Assembly: GCA_944319735.1 (NCBI GenBank)
Contig: CALUEU010000008.1
Coordinates: 1-38,192 of the forward strand
Source of the DNA: an uncultured Methanomassiliicoccus sp.
GTDB taxonomy: Archaea > Thermoplasmatota > Thermoplasmata > Methanomassiliicoccales > Methanomassiliicoccaceae
Direction: 5' to 3'
Length of the DNA: 38,192 bases
In this document: positions 23,857 through 34,000 of the stretch, in pieces
Layout of the letters: the number at the start of each line of letters is the position of its first letter
Position numbering within the stretch: the first letter of the stretch is position 1
Translations under genes and position numbers: made by a program
Notes under the pieces: model-generated
Told to the model about the DNA's origin: nothing
The model's input: the letters and a program-made list of their open reading frames with translations, nothing else
The model's database searches: none

Positions 23857-24801
23857 TCACCTTGAGTCCTTAATTAAACTGAGATACTTATTCTCTAATG
23901 CATTTGAGTCCTCAGACATGCTGTAAACTGTAATGTTCATGTTTGCCAGAGTGTTGAATAGATTCATCTGTTCAGACTTGCCGCCTTTGAAGCGTATCTC
24001 AATTCCGTTGTCATACAATCTAGCGCTTGCAACATTGGAGACTTCACTGATCTTTTCAACCATGGCGTTATCTGGTTTTTCCACAGTCTTTACAATCACA
24101 GTTCTAGATTCAGAGTCTCCAAGAATTCTATCAATCTCATCGTGGACAAGGAGCTTTCCGTGGTCAACCATTGCCACATGGTCGCATAAATCACTGACTT
24201 CATGCAGCATATGTGAGCTCATTAAGACAGTGAGGTCCTTGCTGCCGCTTCTGAGAGTTTTGAGAATCTCTCTCATCTCTGCCATACCTCTGGGATCTAA
24301 TCCAGATGTAGGTTCATCAAGGATGATTATGTCGGGATTGTTTAGCAGTGCCTGACCAAGAGCAATTCTCTGCCTCATTCCTTTGGAGAATGTTCCGAGT
24401 TTCTTGTCAGCCCACTGAGTCATTTTAACTTTCTCCAGAATCGTGTCTGTTTCGTATTTAATGGACTCAGAACTCATTCCCAGCAACTGCCCGAGATATC
24501 TGAATGTCTCTCTTGGTGTGAGATAAAGATAAAATTCAGGTGTCTCAACGACAGTTCCCACAGTAAGCAATGCTTCCCAGGAATTTTTCGTAACATTTAT
24601 TCCATTAATCTCAACAGCTCCGGAAGTTGGAGTAGTAAGGTTTGTTAAGATTTTTAACGAGGTACTTTTGCCTGCTCCATTTGGTCCCAGTAGCCCAGTA
24701 AAACTATTTTTCTTAATTTTAAGGCTGAGATCATCTACGGCAACAAAAGTGCCATATTCTTTTCTTAAGTTTATCAGTTCTATCGGATATTCTGAAGTCA
24801 T
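23857..24801 (-). CDS. ABC transporter ATP-binding protein
   Basis: 314 residues. Walker A GPNGAGKS (39-46), signature FSKGMRQR (138-145), Walker B IIILDEP (158-164), D-loop SGLDPRG and the switch His197 (SSHMLHE) are all intact. It belongs to the ABC-2 export family (CcmA/NatA-like) with an extra C-terminal domain of about 90 residues. The start has GGTAAG at a short distance, and a TATA-like stretch lies at about 24825-24836 on the minus strand. The operon faces a DUF2975/HTH pair across a palindrome-containing region. Confidence 0.92.
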   Translation of the reverse strand: MTSEYPIELINLRKEYGTFVAVDDLSLKIKKNSFTGLLGPNGAGKSTSLKILTNLTTPTSGAVEINGINVTKNSWEALLTVGTVVETPEFYLYLTPRETFRYLGQLLGMSSESIKYETDTILEKVKMTQWADKKLGTFSKGMRQRIALGQALLNNPDIIILDEPTSGLDPRGMAEMREILKTLRSGSKDLTVLMSSHMLHEVSDLCDHVAMVDHGKLLVHDEIDRILGDSESRTVIVKTVEKPDNAMVEKISEVSNVASARLYDNGIEIRFKGGKSEQMNLFNTLANMNITVYSMSEDSNALENKYLSLIKDSR

Positions 24802-24899
24802 AATTTCTTACCATCTTTTTTAGTGTATTTTTATTCATATGATTATGTTGCATATTGACAGATTTTTGCCAATTTAAACCTCATATTAAACATTAAGTA

Positions 24900-24918
24900 T
24901 TTAATGATAGTCATTAAA
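24900..24918. promoter_or_regulatory. Perfect palindrome, candidate operator
   Basis: TTTAATGA-TAG-TCATTAAA: 8-bp arms and a 3-bp spacer. It lies between the divergent ABC operon and the DUF2975/HTH operon. Two further CATTAA boxes occur nearby (about 24890-24896 and 24933-24938), giving four in about 50 bp. The size suits a dimeric Cro/C1-type regulator such as the one encoded at 25504. Confidence 0.5.
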
Positions 24919-24946
24919 TCTTTGTTGAAAAACATTAAAGATAGTG

Positions 24947-24955
24947 TTATATATA
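24947..24955 (+). promoter_or_regulatory. TATA box of the DUF2975-HTH operon
   Basis: TTATATATA lies about 40 bp before the ATG at 24991, giving a leader of roughly 10-15 nt. It is about 29 bp from the palindrome, so a protein bound there would sit next to the TBP/TFB site. Confidence 0.5.
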
Positions 24956-24990
24956 CTTAACAGATTAAGCTCAGTAAAAGTGTATGGGCT

Positions 24991-25497
24991 ATGAATGAAA
25001 AATTTGAACTTAAGAGACTTCAGACTATCTGCAGATACGGTTCATACGGCATCATCCTAGTCATGGCAGTATTTATACTACTTCTATTTGCATTGGTAGT
25101 GCTGCTTTTTATCCCTGAAGTCTGGCAGACACTAATAGATGAAGGGATTCCCGAGTCAGAAATTATTCCGCTTATTGTTGTGCTAATTGCAACATCTGTG
25201 ATCATGTTGCTAGTTCTCGGAATTGTGTATAAACTGATGAAAGCTATAAGCAAGGAGAGAACGCCGTTTACGATTAAAAATGTGAAATATATAAAAATTA
25301 TAGCAGTATTAGTTTTCATAGCTGGATTGGTGATCCCAATCATAGAAAATACGATGGTGAAGATAACTCACCCTGAAATCGAATCTAGCATCAGCATAAA
25401 TTTCTTCATGGTGCTTGCAGCTGTGGCGATGTACTGTTTGTCTCTTGTATTCCAGTATGGTGTGTATCTCCAGACTGAATCCGATCAAACTCTGTGA
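24991..25497 (+). CDS. DUF2975-type membrane protein
   Basis: 168 residues with four membrane helices (about 15-42, 55-75, 100-120, 135-155) and a cytoplasmic N-terminus. The charged loop KAISKERTPFTIKNVKYIKI between helices two and three is typical of DUF2975 proteins. These are regularly encoded with a short Cro/C1-type regulator, as here (six bases separate the genes), and are thought to control its activity or sense a membrane signal. Function is not established. Confidence 0.78.
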   Translation: MNEKFELKRLQTICRYGSYGIILVMAVFILLLFALVVLLFIPEVWQTLIDEGIPESEIIPLIVVLIATSVIMLLVLGIVYKLMKAISKERTPFTIKNVKYIKIIAVLVFIAGLVIPIIENTMVKITHPEIESSISINFFMVLAAVAMYCLSLVFQYGVYLQTESDQTL

Positions 25498-25503
25498 TGA
25501 AAT

Positions 25504-25722
25504 ATGGCGATAGTACTGAGATTAGACAGGGTCATGGCGGACAGGAAGATCTCGTTGAATGAGCTGGCAGAAAAAGTAGGCATATCAAATGTAAATTTAT
25601 CGAATATAAAAACAGGTAAGATCTCAGCGATTCGGTTTTCAACACTTAATTCAATATGCAGAGTCTTGAAATGTCAGCCAGGAGACATACTAGAGTATGT
25701 TGACGATCTTGAAGATCAGTGA
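25504..25722 (+). CDS. Small Cro/C1-type helix-turn-helix regulator
   Basis: 72 residues, essentially only the HTH domain (HTH_26/YozG type). The recognition region reads ISLNELAEKVGISNVNLSNI, followed by KTGKISAIRFSTLNSICRVL and CQPGDILEYV, the family signature. It forms an operon with the DUF2975 gene and probably binds the palindrome upstream, controlling its own operon and possibly the divergent ABC transporter. Confidence 0.88.
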   Translation: MAIVLRLDRVMADRKISLNELAEKVGISNVNLSNIKTGKISAIRFSTLNSICRVLKCQPGDILEYVDDLEDQ

Positions 25723-25788
25723 TTATTTGTTGTGCAGATTTCATTTTTTAAAATAATATGTTTAGAGTATTTTGTCAATATCGAGTAA

Positions 25789-25905
25789 GACGGCACTGCT
25801 GCGTTCTTGATGCCATGAGATCTTCCGCAGCAAAACCGACTGGTGAGCAAAAATGCCGATCTTATCGCGTCAGTTCTTCTGTAAGAACTTTAAAGCAGTG
25901 CCGTC
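25789..25905. repeat. 117-bp structured element, copy A
   Basis: The ends are a perfect 12-bp inverted repeat (GACGGCACTGCT / AGCAGTGCCGTC). Inside are a 7-bp hairpin AGTTCTT/AAGAACT and a stem that competes with the outer one (TGCTGCG/CGCAGCA). It follows the terminator of the 467-residue protein gene. A second copy lies at 27441-27557. It may be an RNA element, a boundary or bidirectional terminator, or a small mobile repeat; no flanking target duplication is seen. Confidence 0.55.
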
Positions 25906-26373
25906 ATTGGTAAATGGTTTAAAACTGCCAGACTACTGGCAGTGTTTTGATTTTTATTTTAGAGTTTAAGCTGCTACTTTCTGAGTCTGAAGATTGAAGT
26001 AGAGTGTGACTGCTGGGTTATCTTTATTATTGTAACCGTTTGCTTCTTTTGACTCCACGTTCTGAGTTATTGCATTAGGTCCGATAATTATCTGGTCTGC
26101 TGACGTTTCATACTTGACAATACCGCCGAATGATCCTTGAATGTTAAGTGTTGAGTTACCTTTGAGAAGTATGTATGCTGCAGGACGATCAGGATATTCT
26201 GTGTTTCCTACATTGTCTACATCTTTGAATACATCATAGAAAACGACTTTCTTATTTTCAGGAACAGTCAAAGTTGCATCTTCAAATACTGTCAGAGTTG
26301 CTCCTGTTAAAAATTTGAAGTTATTGTTGAAAGTATAGTTTCCATTGTGAAGCTCGAAAGAAATGTCTCCATC
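25792..26373. repeat. 582-bp perfect direct repeat, copy A
   Basis: By eye identical to 27444-28025 with a constant offset of 1,652 bp. It covers most of the 117-bp element, the terminator and the last 136 codons of the 467-residue gene. Beyond 26374 the two genes differ at many sites, mostly synonymous or conservative. Confidence 0.85.
25924..25943 (-). terminator. Terminator of the 467-residue protein gene
   Basis: Stem ACTGCCAG/CTGGCAGT with a four-base loop; on the minus strand TTTTAAA follows. It begins 23 bases after the stop codon. A T run on the other side makes it possibly bidirectional, which would suit the convergent HTH gene. Confidence 0.6.
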
Positions 26374-27369
26374 GATCGGATAAGTGAACTTGCTTGAGGT
26401 CATAGGCTTCGTGATACCGCCGAATGAGAATGTAAGTGTGCTTTTTTCTGCACTTGCTCCTCCATAGATCGCTATGTTTACTCTGTCTGTTGCGGCATCG
26501 TATGTTTTGACTAAGTACGCATTGTCATTCAGGTGGATTAATCCGTTGTTGTTGTCAATCTGAGGATATCTAGTGTAATTGAAGGTACTTCCTCCGTACA
26601 TTTTCACGTTGCCCAATAATGAAGCTCCTGAGTTGATTGTTATTTTAGATTCTATGTTGTGGCAGTTGTATTCATTCAGAGGGAAGGGATCTCCATATTT
26701 GTTGAGAAGTACGTTTATTCTTCCTCCGATTAAGTTGAGACCATGAGTGCCTCCTCTCCAGCTTTCAATTACAAATAAGTCTCTTATCTCTGCTCCTGAC
26801 TCTGCAATTACTTCTCCATTTCCTTTGATGTAACCGCAGTTATCTAAGATGCCTCCGCTCTTGACAATGATGTTGCCTGAGAGATTAATCTGTGCATATC
26901 CCCCTCTGATATCTTGATCATAATCTCCCCCTCCAGGATATCCTGTTACAGCGTTGATTAGGACTTTTCCTTCAATTGTCAGAGTAGCGTTTTTGTCGAT
27001 TGTGAGTGTTCTATATTGAGACTTAACGCTTGTAGTAGTTCCATCAGGGTTGTATCCTGTTGATGTGTATCCAACATCGTTGTCCATGCACGGCAGCAGC
27101 AGAAATACTCCTGCTTTTACAGTTGCATTTGAAGTCATTGTGTAATCGCTGATTAACACAACTGTCTGACCGCTTACGGCTGTGTTCAATGCTTCTTCCA
27201 ACGTATTGTATGTTGTATCGCCTATGCTTGCTACAGGTGTAGCATTTCCTGCAGATAATGTCACATTACCGTCAGAATCAGAATCATTCAGTGTTCCGAC
27301 TGCAATGAAACAAAATGCTGCAAGCAGTACTGCTCCTACTGCAAGCATCAATTTATGTTTATTTTGCAT
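25966..27369 (-). CDS. Secreted beta-solenoid-like protein, paralog of the giant protein's C-terminal module
   Basis: 467 residues. The ATG at 27369 follows GGAGGAATGAATAA. Residues 7-27 form a signal peptide (LMLAVGAVLLAAFCFIAVG), and the mature part begins with an acidic linker. From about residue 48 on it is one module: TYNTLEEALNTAVSGQTVVL, then short turns rich in Gly, Asn and Thr (RTLTI-TLTIEG, GYAQINLSGNIIVKSGG, SGASLLGNVKMYGG), the pattern of a right-handed beta-helix. It closely matches the C-terminal module of the adjacent giant protein, and its last 136 codons are identical at DNA level. There is no C-terminal membrane anchor or sorting motif. Probably a surface or secreted adhesin-like protein; the ligand is unknown. 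Confidence 0.8.
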   Translation of the reverse strand: MQNKHKLMLAVGAVLLAAFCFIAVGTLNDSDSDGNVTLSAGNATPVASIGDTTYNTLEEALNTAVSGQTVVLISDYTMTSNATVKAGVFLLLPCMDNDVGYTSTGYNPDGTTTSVKSQYRTLTIDKNATLTIEGKVLINAVTGYPGGGDYDQDIRGGYAQINLSGNIIVKSGGILDNCGYIKGNGEVIAESGAEIRDLFVIESWRGGTHGLNLIGGRINVLLNKYGDPFPLNEYNCHNIESKITINSGASLLGNVKMYGGSTFNYTRYPQIDNNNGLIHLNDNAYLVKTYDAATDRVNIAIYGGASAEKSTLTFSFGGITKPMTSSKFTYPIDGDISFELHNGNYTFNNNFKFLTGATLTVFEDATLTVPENKKVVFYDVFKDVDNVGNTEYPDRPAAYILLKGNSTLNIQGSFGGIVKYETSADQIIIGPNAITQNVESKEANGYNNKDNPAVTLYFNLQTQKVAA

Positions 27370-27440
27370 TTATTCATTCCTCCAAATTTTTATTGAAATT
27401 TTATATTATCTCTCAGTTATGAAAGAATTTGCAAATGAGT
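27370..27440 (-). promoter_or_regulatory. Promoter region of the 467-residue protein gene
   Basis: 71 bases between the structured element and the start codon. An AT-rich ATAATATAAAA element (minus strand, about 27396-27406) is a likely TATA box and GGAGG at 27379-27383 is the ribosome binding site. The two are close together, so the leader must be very short. Confidence 0.45.
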
Positions 27441-27557
27441 GATGGCACTGCTGCGTTCTTGATGCCATGAGATCTTCCGCAGCAAAACCGACTGGTGAGC
27501 AAAAATGCCGATCTTATCGCGTCAGTTCTTCTGTAAGAACTTTAAAGCAGTGCCGTC
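27441..27557. repeat. 117-bp structured element, copy B
   Basis: Same element as at 25789-25905 except for one base in the left arm (GATGGC for GACGGC), which would pair as G-U in RNA. It sits between the terminator of the giant gene and the promoter of the 467-residue protein gene. Confidence 0.55.
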
Positions 27558-28025
27558 ATTGGTAAATGGTTTAAAACTGCCAGACTACTGGCAGTGTTTT
27601 GATTTTTATTTTAGAGTTTAAGCTGCTACTTTCTGAGTCTGAAGATTGAAGTAGAGTGTGACTGCTGGGTTATCTTTATTATTGTAACCGTTTGCTTCTT
27701 TTGACTCCACGTTCTGAGTTATTGCATTAGGTCCGATAATTATCTGGTCTGCTGACGTTTCATACTTGACAATACCGCCGAATGATCCTTGAATGTTAAG
27801 TGTTGAGTTACCTTTGAGAAGTATGTATGCTGCAGGACGATCAGGATATTCTGTGTTTCCTACATTGTCTACATCTTTGAATACATCATAGAAAACGACT
27901 TTCTTATTTTCAGGAACAGTCAAAGTTGCATCTTCAAATACTGTCAGAGTTGCTCCTGTTAAAAATTTGAAGTTATTGTTGAAAGTATAGTTTCCATTGT
28001 GAAGCTCGAAAGAAATGTCTCCATC
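27444..28025. repeat. 582-bp perfect direct repeat, copy B
   Basis: Partner of 25792-26373. It covers most of the structured element, the terminator and the last 136 codons of the giant gene. Confidence 0.85.
27576..27595 (-). terminator. Terminator of the giant gene
   Basis: Identical to the hairpin at 25924-25943, part of the duplicated block; it begins 23 bases after the stop codon. Confidence 0.6.
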
Positions 28026-31000
28026 AATCGGATATGTAAATTTGCTAGTCATCATATCTTTGGTGATACCCATCGAGAATGTGAGTGTACTGCTTTCTGC
28101 ACTTGCTCCTCCGTAGATTGCTATGTTTACTCTTTCTGTTGCAGCATCATATGTTTTGACTAAGTATGCATTATCATTCAGGTGGATTAACCCATTATTG
28201 TTATCGATCTGAGGGTACCTTGTATAATTATAACTGTCATTGCCATACATTTTCACGTTGCCTAATAATGAAGCTCCTGAGTGAATTATTATTTTAGATT
28301 CTATGTTGTGGCAGTTGTATTCATTCAGAGGGAAAGGATCTCCGTAATTATTAGAAAGTACTTTAGAAAGGCCCCCAATCAGATTAAGTGCGTGAGAGCC
28401 TCCTCTCCAGCTTTCAATTACAAATAAGTCTCTTATCTCTGCTCCTGATTCTGCAATTATTTCTCCGCTTCCTTTGATGTAACCGCAGTTATCCAAGATA
28501 CCTCCGCTCTTAACAATGATATTTCCTGAAAGATTGATCTGTGCATATCCTCCTCTGATATCTTGATCATAATCTCCGCCAGCTGGATAACCTGTAACGG
28601 CATTGACTAAAACACTTCCTTCAATTGTCAGAGTAATATTCTGCGGAATTGTTAAGGTTCTGTATTGATCCACGCTTGTTGTGGTTCCATCAGGATTGTA
28701 TCCCGTTGAAGTATACCCAACATCGTTATCCATGCAAGGAAGCAGCAGAAATACACCAGATTTTACAGTTGCATCTGAAGTCATCTCATAATCTTTTAAG
28801 AGTGTAAGCTTGTCTCCGGATTTAGCATCAGCTAAAGCAGCTTCAAGAGATGTATAGAAATTCTTACCGATCTGTGCTACATACTGCGTTTCAACTTCTG
28901 CGAAAACAGCAGTTATGTTGAGATTGTTTATCAATGAAAATGAATATGTTGAGTTGGTAGATAGCACATTATTGTTTTCATCAACCCAGCAATAAAACTT
29001 GTATCCAGCATTTGGAATGGCTGATAGTTTTATTGATGAAGCAGACGGGAGCATATTTTCAGAGCCTACTGCTAATTCTTGATCTCCAGAAGTTGCAGAG
29101 ATATTTCCATATTCGCTATTGTTAGAATCAACTTTCAAATGCATAGCAAGAGAGAAACTTAGATTCTTAATCCAAAGACCGTCTTCTTCAGCGCTATCAT
29201 CTGCTAGTTTTGCATAGGCAAAATAGACCGTTACTGATTCACCTTCAGCTGCATCAATAGCTACAGATGCTTTGGACCATAAGTCAGTAACTGCAAATGT
29301 TCCTGCGAGGTATTCAGTAGAACCTAACAAATAAAATCCATATATCCCATAATATGAGATTTGTGAAAAATTATAGCACAATGCATCCTGTGAGATGTTT
29401 GCAGAAGCTTTATTTGATTTAAGTATGTAATCAAATGACAAAACTCCGGGGCCAGTGAGTGTTACAGAAAATTCTGGAAGTGTTGTTGTACCATCATATT
29501 GATCAGGTGCTCCCGAATACAAAGAATGATAAGTACCATTCTGCTCATCATGTAACCAGGGTTTGTCACCAACATTTTCAAATACAGTTACACTGCCGTC
29601 TGATGAAAGCACGTTGTTCCATTTGGCATATAATGTAAGATTATTAGCAGGCATAGTTGTTGGTGCCTGAACTGACAATGCTGAATCAGAATACCAGCCG
29701 TCAAACTGATAACCGAATTTCTCAGAAGATGGTAATGAAAGTGCATCTCCTTGCTTCAGACTTTGGTAAGTTGTATCATCAACCGCACTTCCGCCGTTGG
29801 TTTCAAATGAGATTGAATATGTTTGAGCAGTTATCTGCACTGTTACAATACTGCTGGTTGACGTTGAAGAAGTAGTTCCAAGAGTGTTGGTTACTACACA
29901 GAAGTAATAGTACACTCCTTCAGGTTTGTTAGAAGGAATCGTGTAGGTAGCAGAATTTGCTACCTTTTTGGTTTCCTCCACTGTTGTATCAGATGGCCCA
30001 GTTGCAGCATACCAAGCGTATGATAAGATTCCGCCATCTGTGACTGAAGCAGAAACAGTGAGAGATTTTGAATCTCCAGCAATAATATCCACTGGAGAAT
30101 TGGGAGATTCTATTATTGGTGCCTCTGCTTCTAAAGATGTTTTGAGGGAGATTGTGACGTCTCCGTTGGGCATGATGAAGGTATTCCCATTTAATGTTAC
30201 ACTACCAGATGTTGACGTTACTTCAATATCATCTATGGTGTAACCCGAATTCGGATCAATATTTATGACTATCACTTCACCAGCAGACAGGTAATGATAT
30301 TCGTTTTGATAGTCTGCATTTATTGATGGTATGCCAGTTAAGAGTGAGTTGTTTGCAGTTACATAAACATACCATCTTGTCAATGGATCAAAATTATTAT
30401 TGAACCATGATGGTGTAAATGAGTCATCAGCATACATTAATTCATCGTTCAAGGATTCATTAGGGCCATGTCCAAGATACTTGAAGGTTGTGCCAGTCTG
30501 GGCTTCATCTACAATTAGTGAATGTTGCCCATATAAGGCAGCATCATAATGATTGAAGGAAAAGTGATAGATGTCTGTGTAACGTATACCGGTCACATCT
30601 GATGAGCAGTAGTATCGCCCATATCCATCATATCCCGTTCCATTGGACATAAATGCTTCAGATATTTTTCCATTTATGCCAGTGATTGGGATGTTCAGAT
30701 TTTTCAATAATCCCATTGCATCCCTATATAGGTTGTATTGATCATTTATTGCCCTCTCAATTCCAATTTTTACATTGGTAGTTGTAAATGATTTATCGAC
30801 TGAATAACAGCCATAAATCGCATCTGGGTGACCAACCATAGCAAATGGAACTGAAAAGTTAGCCATCAAGCCATTGAAAAATGATTCATCATCATTTTTA
30901 GAGACTACTTTAAGATACTTTTCATCATTTTCCACACCAACATATGCTGAAAGGATCGCAGAACTGGCATCATCACGAGCAAGTCTACATAACTGCTCTA

Positions 31001-34000
31001 TTTGTAAGAAATAAGTAAGTTTTGCTTCTTCGATTGCATCTGCATCCTGTTTGAATACAATTGTACATCCTGCTAAGTTTACAGTGTAGTCTGCAAGATT
31101 GTCAGCCCATAGGATATCATCATTGGGCAGATATGCAAGGAATGAAGTTATTCCTGTTCTACCAGAATTTGGATTCACAGGCACTTCCTGACTTGTTGCA
31201 GCATATATCTTCTGAATCAGATTTGAAACGTCTGCATTCGGGTTTATGATTGAAACTGTCAGTGTTGTTCCTTCAAGTATTAGCTTGTAATCATTCGATG
31301 TGTCTTGATTGACCAGCTCTTGTAATGCATTTTCTAAACTGGATACCAACTGCAATGACAAGTTTAGATTATCAGTAACGTTTGATATAGTAAATTCAAA
31401 CGTTAAATTATCATTTGTTGTTCCAGAGATTGTTTTATCACCAAATGCAATTACAGGACTATTGTTCCCGATTGAACTTTCAAAGGTAATCGTGAACTTG
31501 AAGTCCTTTCCATGTTCTACAGATGAAATGTTGTAACCGTCTACTACTGACGCATTATATGCAACTCCAACATTATTTGTTGGAAGAGTGATTGAATAAT
31601 GATTGATGCTCCAGACAGCATAGAGAGTTACTGTTGCTCCTTCTGTGGAAGTAAGATTGCTTACTGATTCGCTGTCAGCATATTTTACAGATTCACCAAG
31701 TGTATCAGACCATCCTGCAAATGTGTAACCTGTTTTTACAAATTCATTTGCTTTGAGATATTGTGCTTCACCATATGTGAAAGTTTGATTACTCATCTCT
31801 CCACTTGTTGATCCGTTGCCATTGAATTGTACGTTGTAAGTGATAGGAGTCCAATTGGCTGTGTATGTTCTAGCTCCAATGGAACCATTTTGGATCTGAA
31901 GATTTGTTGTAGTCTCAGATATGTCTGTACCGCTCCATCCTGCAAATGTGTAACCAGTCTTAGTCGGATTGTTAATTGTTATTGTTTCAGATTCAATTGT
32001 ATATTTGTCAGGATTTCCTGAAACGGTTCCTCCATTCAATTCATAAGTGATTTTATATTCAATCGGAGTCCATTTTGCGTAGAGAGTGATGTTTCCTGTT
32101 GTTGTTCCTTTTTCATAGCTAAATAGTGTTGTGCAGTCCGTGTCAGTAAACCAGCTTCCGAAATCATATCCTGATTTTGACACATTATTTGGAAGAATTA
32201 TTGATTCTGTATCAACATCATATGGGACTGGAGTCTGTGCAGGGCTGCCTCCTTTTGTATCAAATGAGATTGTATACTGTGTTTTTACAAACTTAGCGTA
32301 TATTGTGATGTCACCTGTTGTTCCATTAGATATTGAAGTTATCTGATTTGAGAAGTCTGAGTTTCTAAACCATCCCTTAAATTCATACCCGGATTTGGTA
32401 GGATTGGTGAAAGTTATTTCAGAGTCTATTGTATATGTAGCAGGATTTTCAGAGCTGTTTGCTCCCCCATCTAACACATATGTAATTGTGTACTCTGTTA
32501 ATTCCCAGACTGCATAAAGAGTCATGTTTCCTTCAACATTCCAATTGAAAGTTGCACTTAAGGAATAATTATCACCATTGCCGTCTGCCTGAGTGTTCCA
32601 TTTGATAAGATGGTATCCATTTCTGCTGAAGTCAGATCCATCACTCAAAGTTATCTCAGAACCGTATGTTGTGTTTTGACTGCTGATCGAACCTGATCCG
32701 CCGTTGTTGTCATATTGTATTGTGTATAAAATTGGATCCCAGACAGCATAGAGAGTTACTGTTGCTCCTTCTGTGGAAGTAAGATTGCTTACTGATTCGC
32801 TGTCAGCATATTTTACAGATTCACCAAGTGTATCAGACCATCCTGCAAATGTGTAACCTGTTTTTACAAATTCATTTGCTTTGAGATATTGTGCTTCACC
32901 ATATGTGAAAGTTTGATCAGTCATTGATCCACTTGTTGATCCGTTACCATCGAATTGTACTTTGTAAGTGATAGGATTCCAGTCTGCTTTGAGTGTAATA
33001 TTGCCAGTTACAGTAGTATTGAAATCATAACTGCTGCCTTCAAGTGTCCAGTCTTCAAATGTATAACCTTCTTTCGTCGGGTCTGTTGGCTTTGTAACTG
33101 TATTTCCGTGTGTTATTGTTTTTGTTGTTGATGGTGATTCGTTACTATATTCAAATGTAACTGAATATGTGTTCTTCTTGACACCTTCGACTGTAATGTT
33201 GATATCTGAAGTTACACTTTCAATCGTGAATTGATTGTTTGTTAATGTAACGACTGAACCATTCTGTTTGATTGTGTATTCTGATTGAGAATATGCTTCA
33301 TCAAGTGTAAATGTTAATGTTACACTATCTCCATACGCTACTGTGTTGGATGAAGAAGTTAATGTATATCCTTCTCCTGGTTGAATTGTCACATTATATG
33401 AGTTCTTTTCAATTCCTTCAACTGAAATAGTCTGATTTTCTGTTATGTTCTCAATCACATATTTTTCATCAGATTTTGTTAATGCAACTCCATTTGAGTT
33501 TACAATTATCTTGTTTATATCATACATTTCATCAACAGTGATTGTAAATTCGAAATCACTTCCGTAATTTACAGTGGTGCTTCCAACATAGGATATTTTG
33601 TAATCACTAGATGTAGGAACAGTAATGCTGAATGTGATTATTTCCCAGCTAGCATAAAGTGTGATGTTTCCTGTTGATCCTATTGCAATTTCAGTTACTT
33701 TGTTTCCTGAAAAGTCTGAGGTTGTATACCATCCCAAGAATTTGTATCCAAGTCTTGTGGGATCTTTGAGAGTTATTGTGTCTGTTTCACAGTTGTATTT
33801 GTCAGGATTGGATTGATCGTTATCTCCACCGTTTAAGACGTATGAAATTTCATAATCAATTGGAGTTTCTGCATAGACTGCTTTGTAAGTTGCATCTTCA
33901 GTTACACTTGTAATCTCTTTGTCCCAGCCTGAAAAAGTATAACTGTATCTATCGCCAGACGGTCTTTCAGGATCAGTCGGGATTGTGACAACATCGCCAT

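Noticed and set aside
25789-25905. Integron-type attC site
   Set aside because: The ends lack the attC core sequences and no integrase or gene-cassette array is present.
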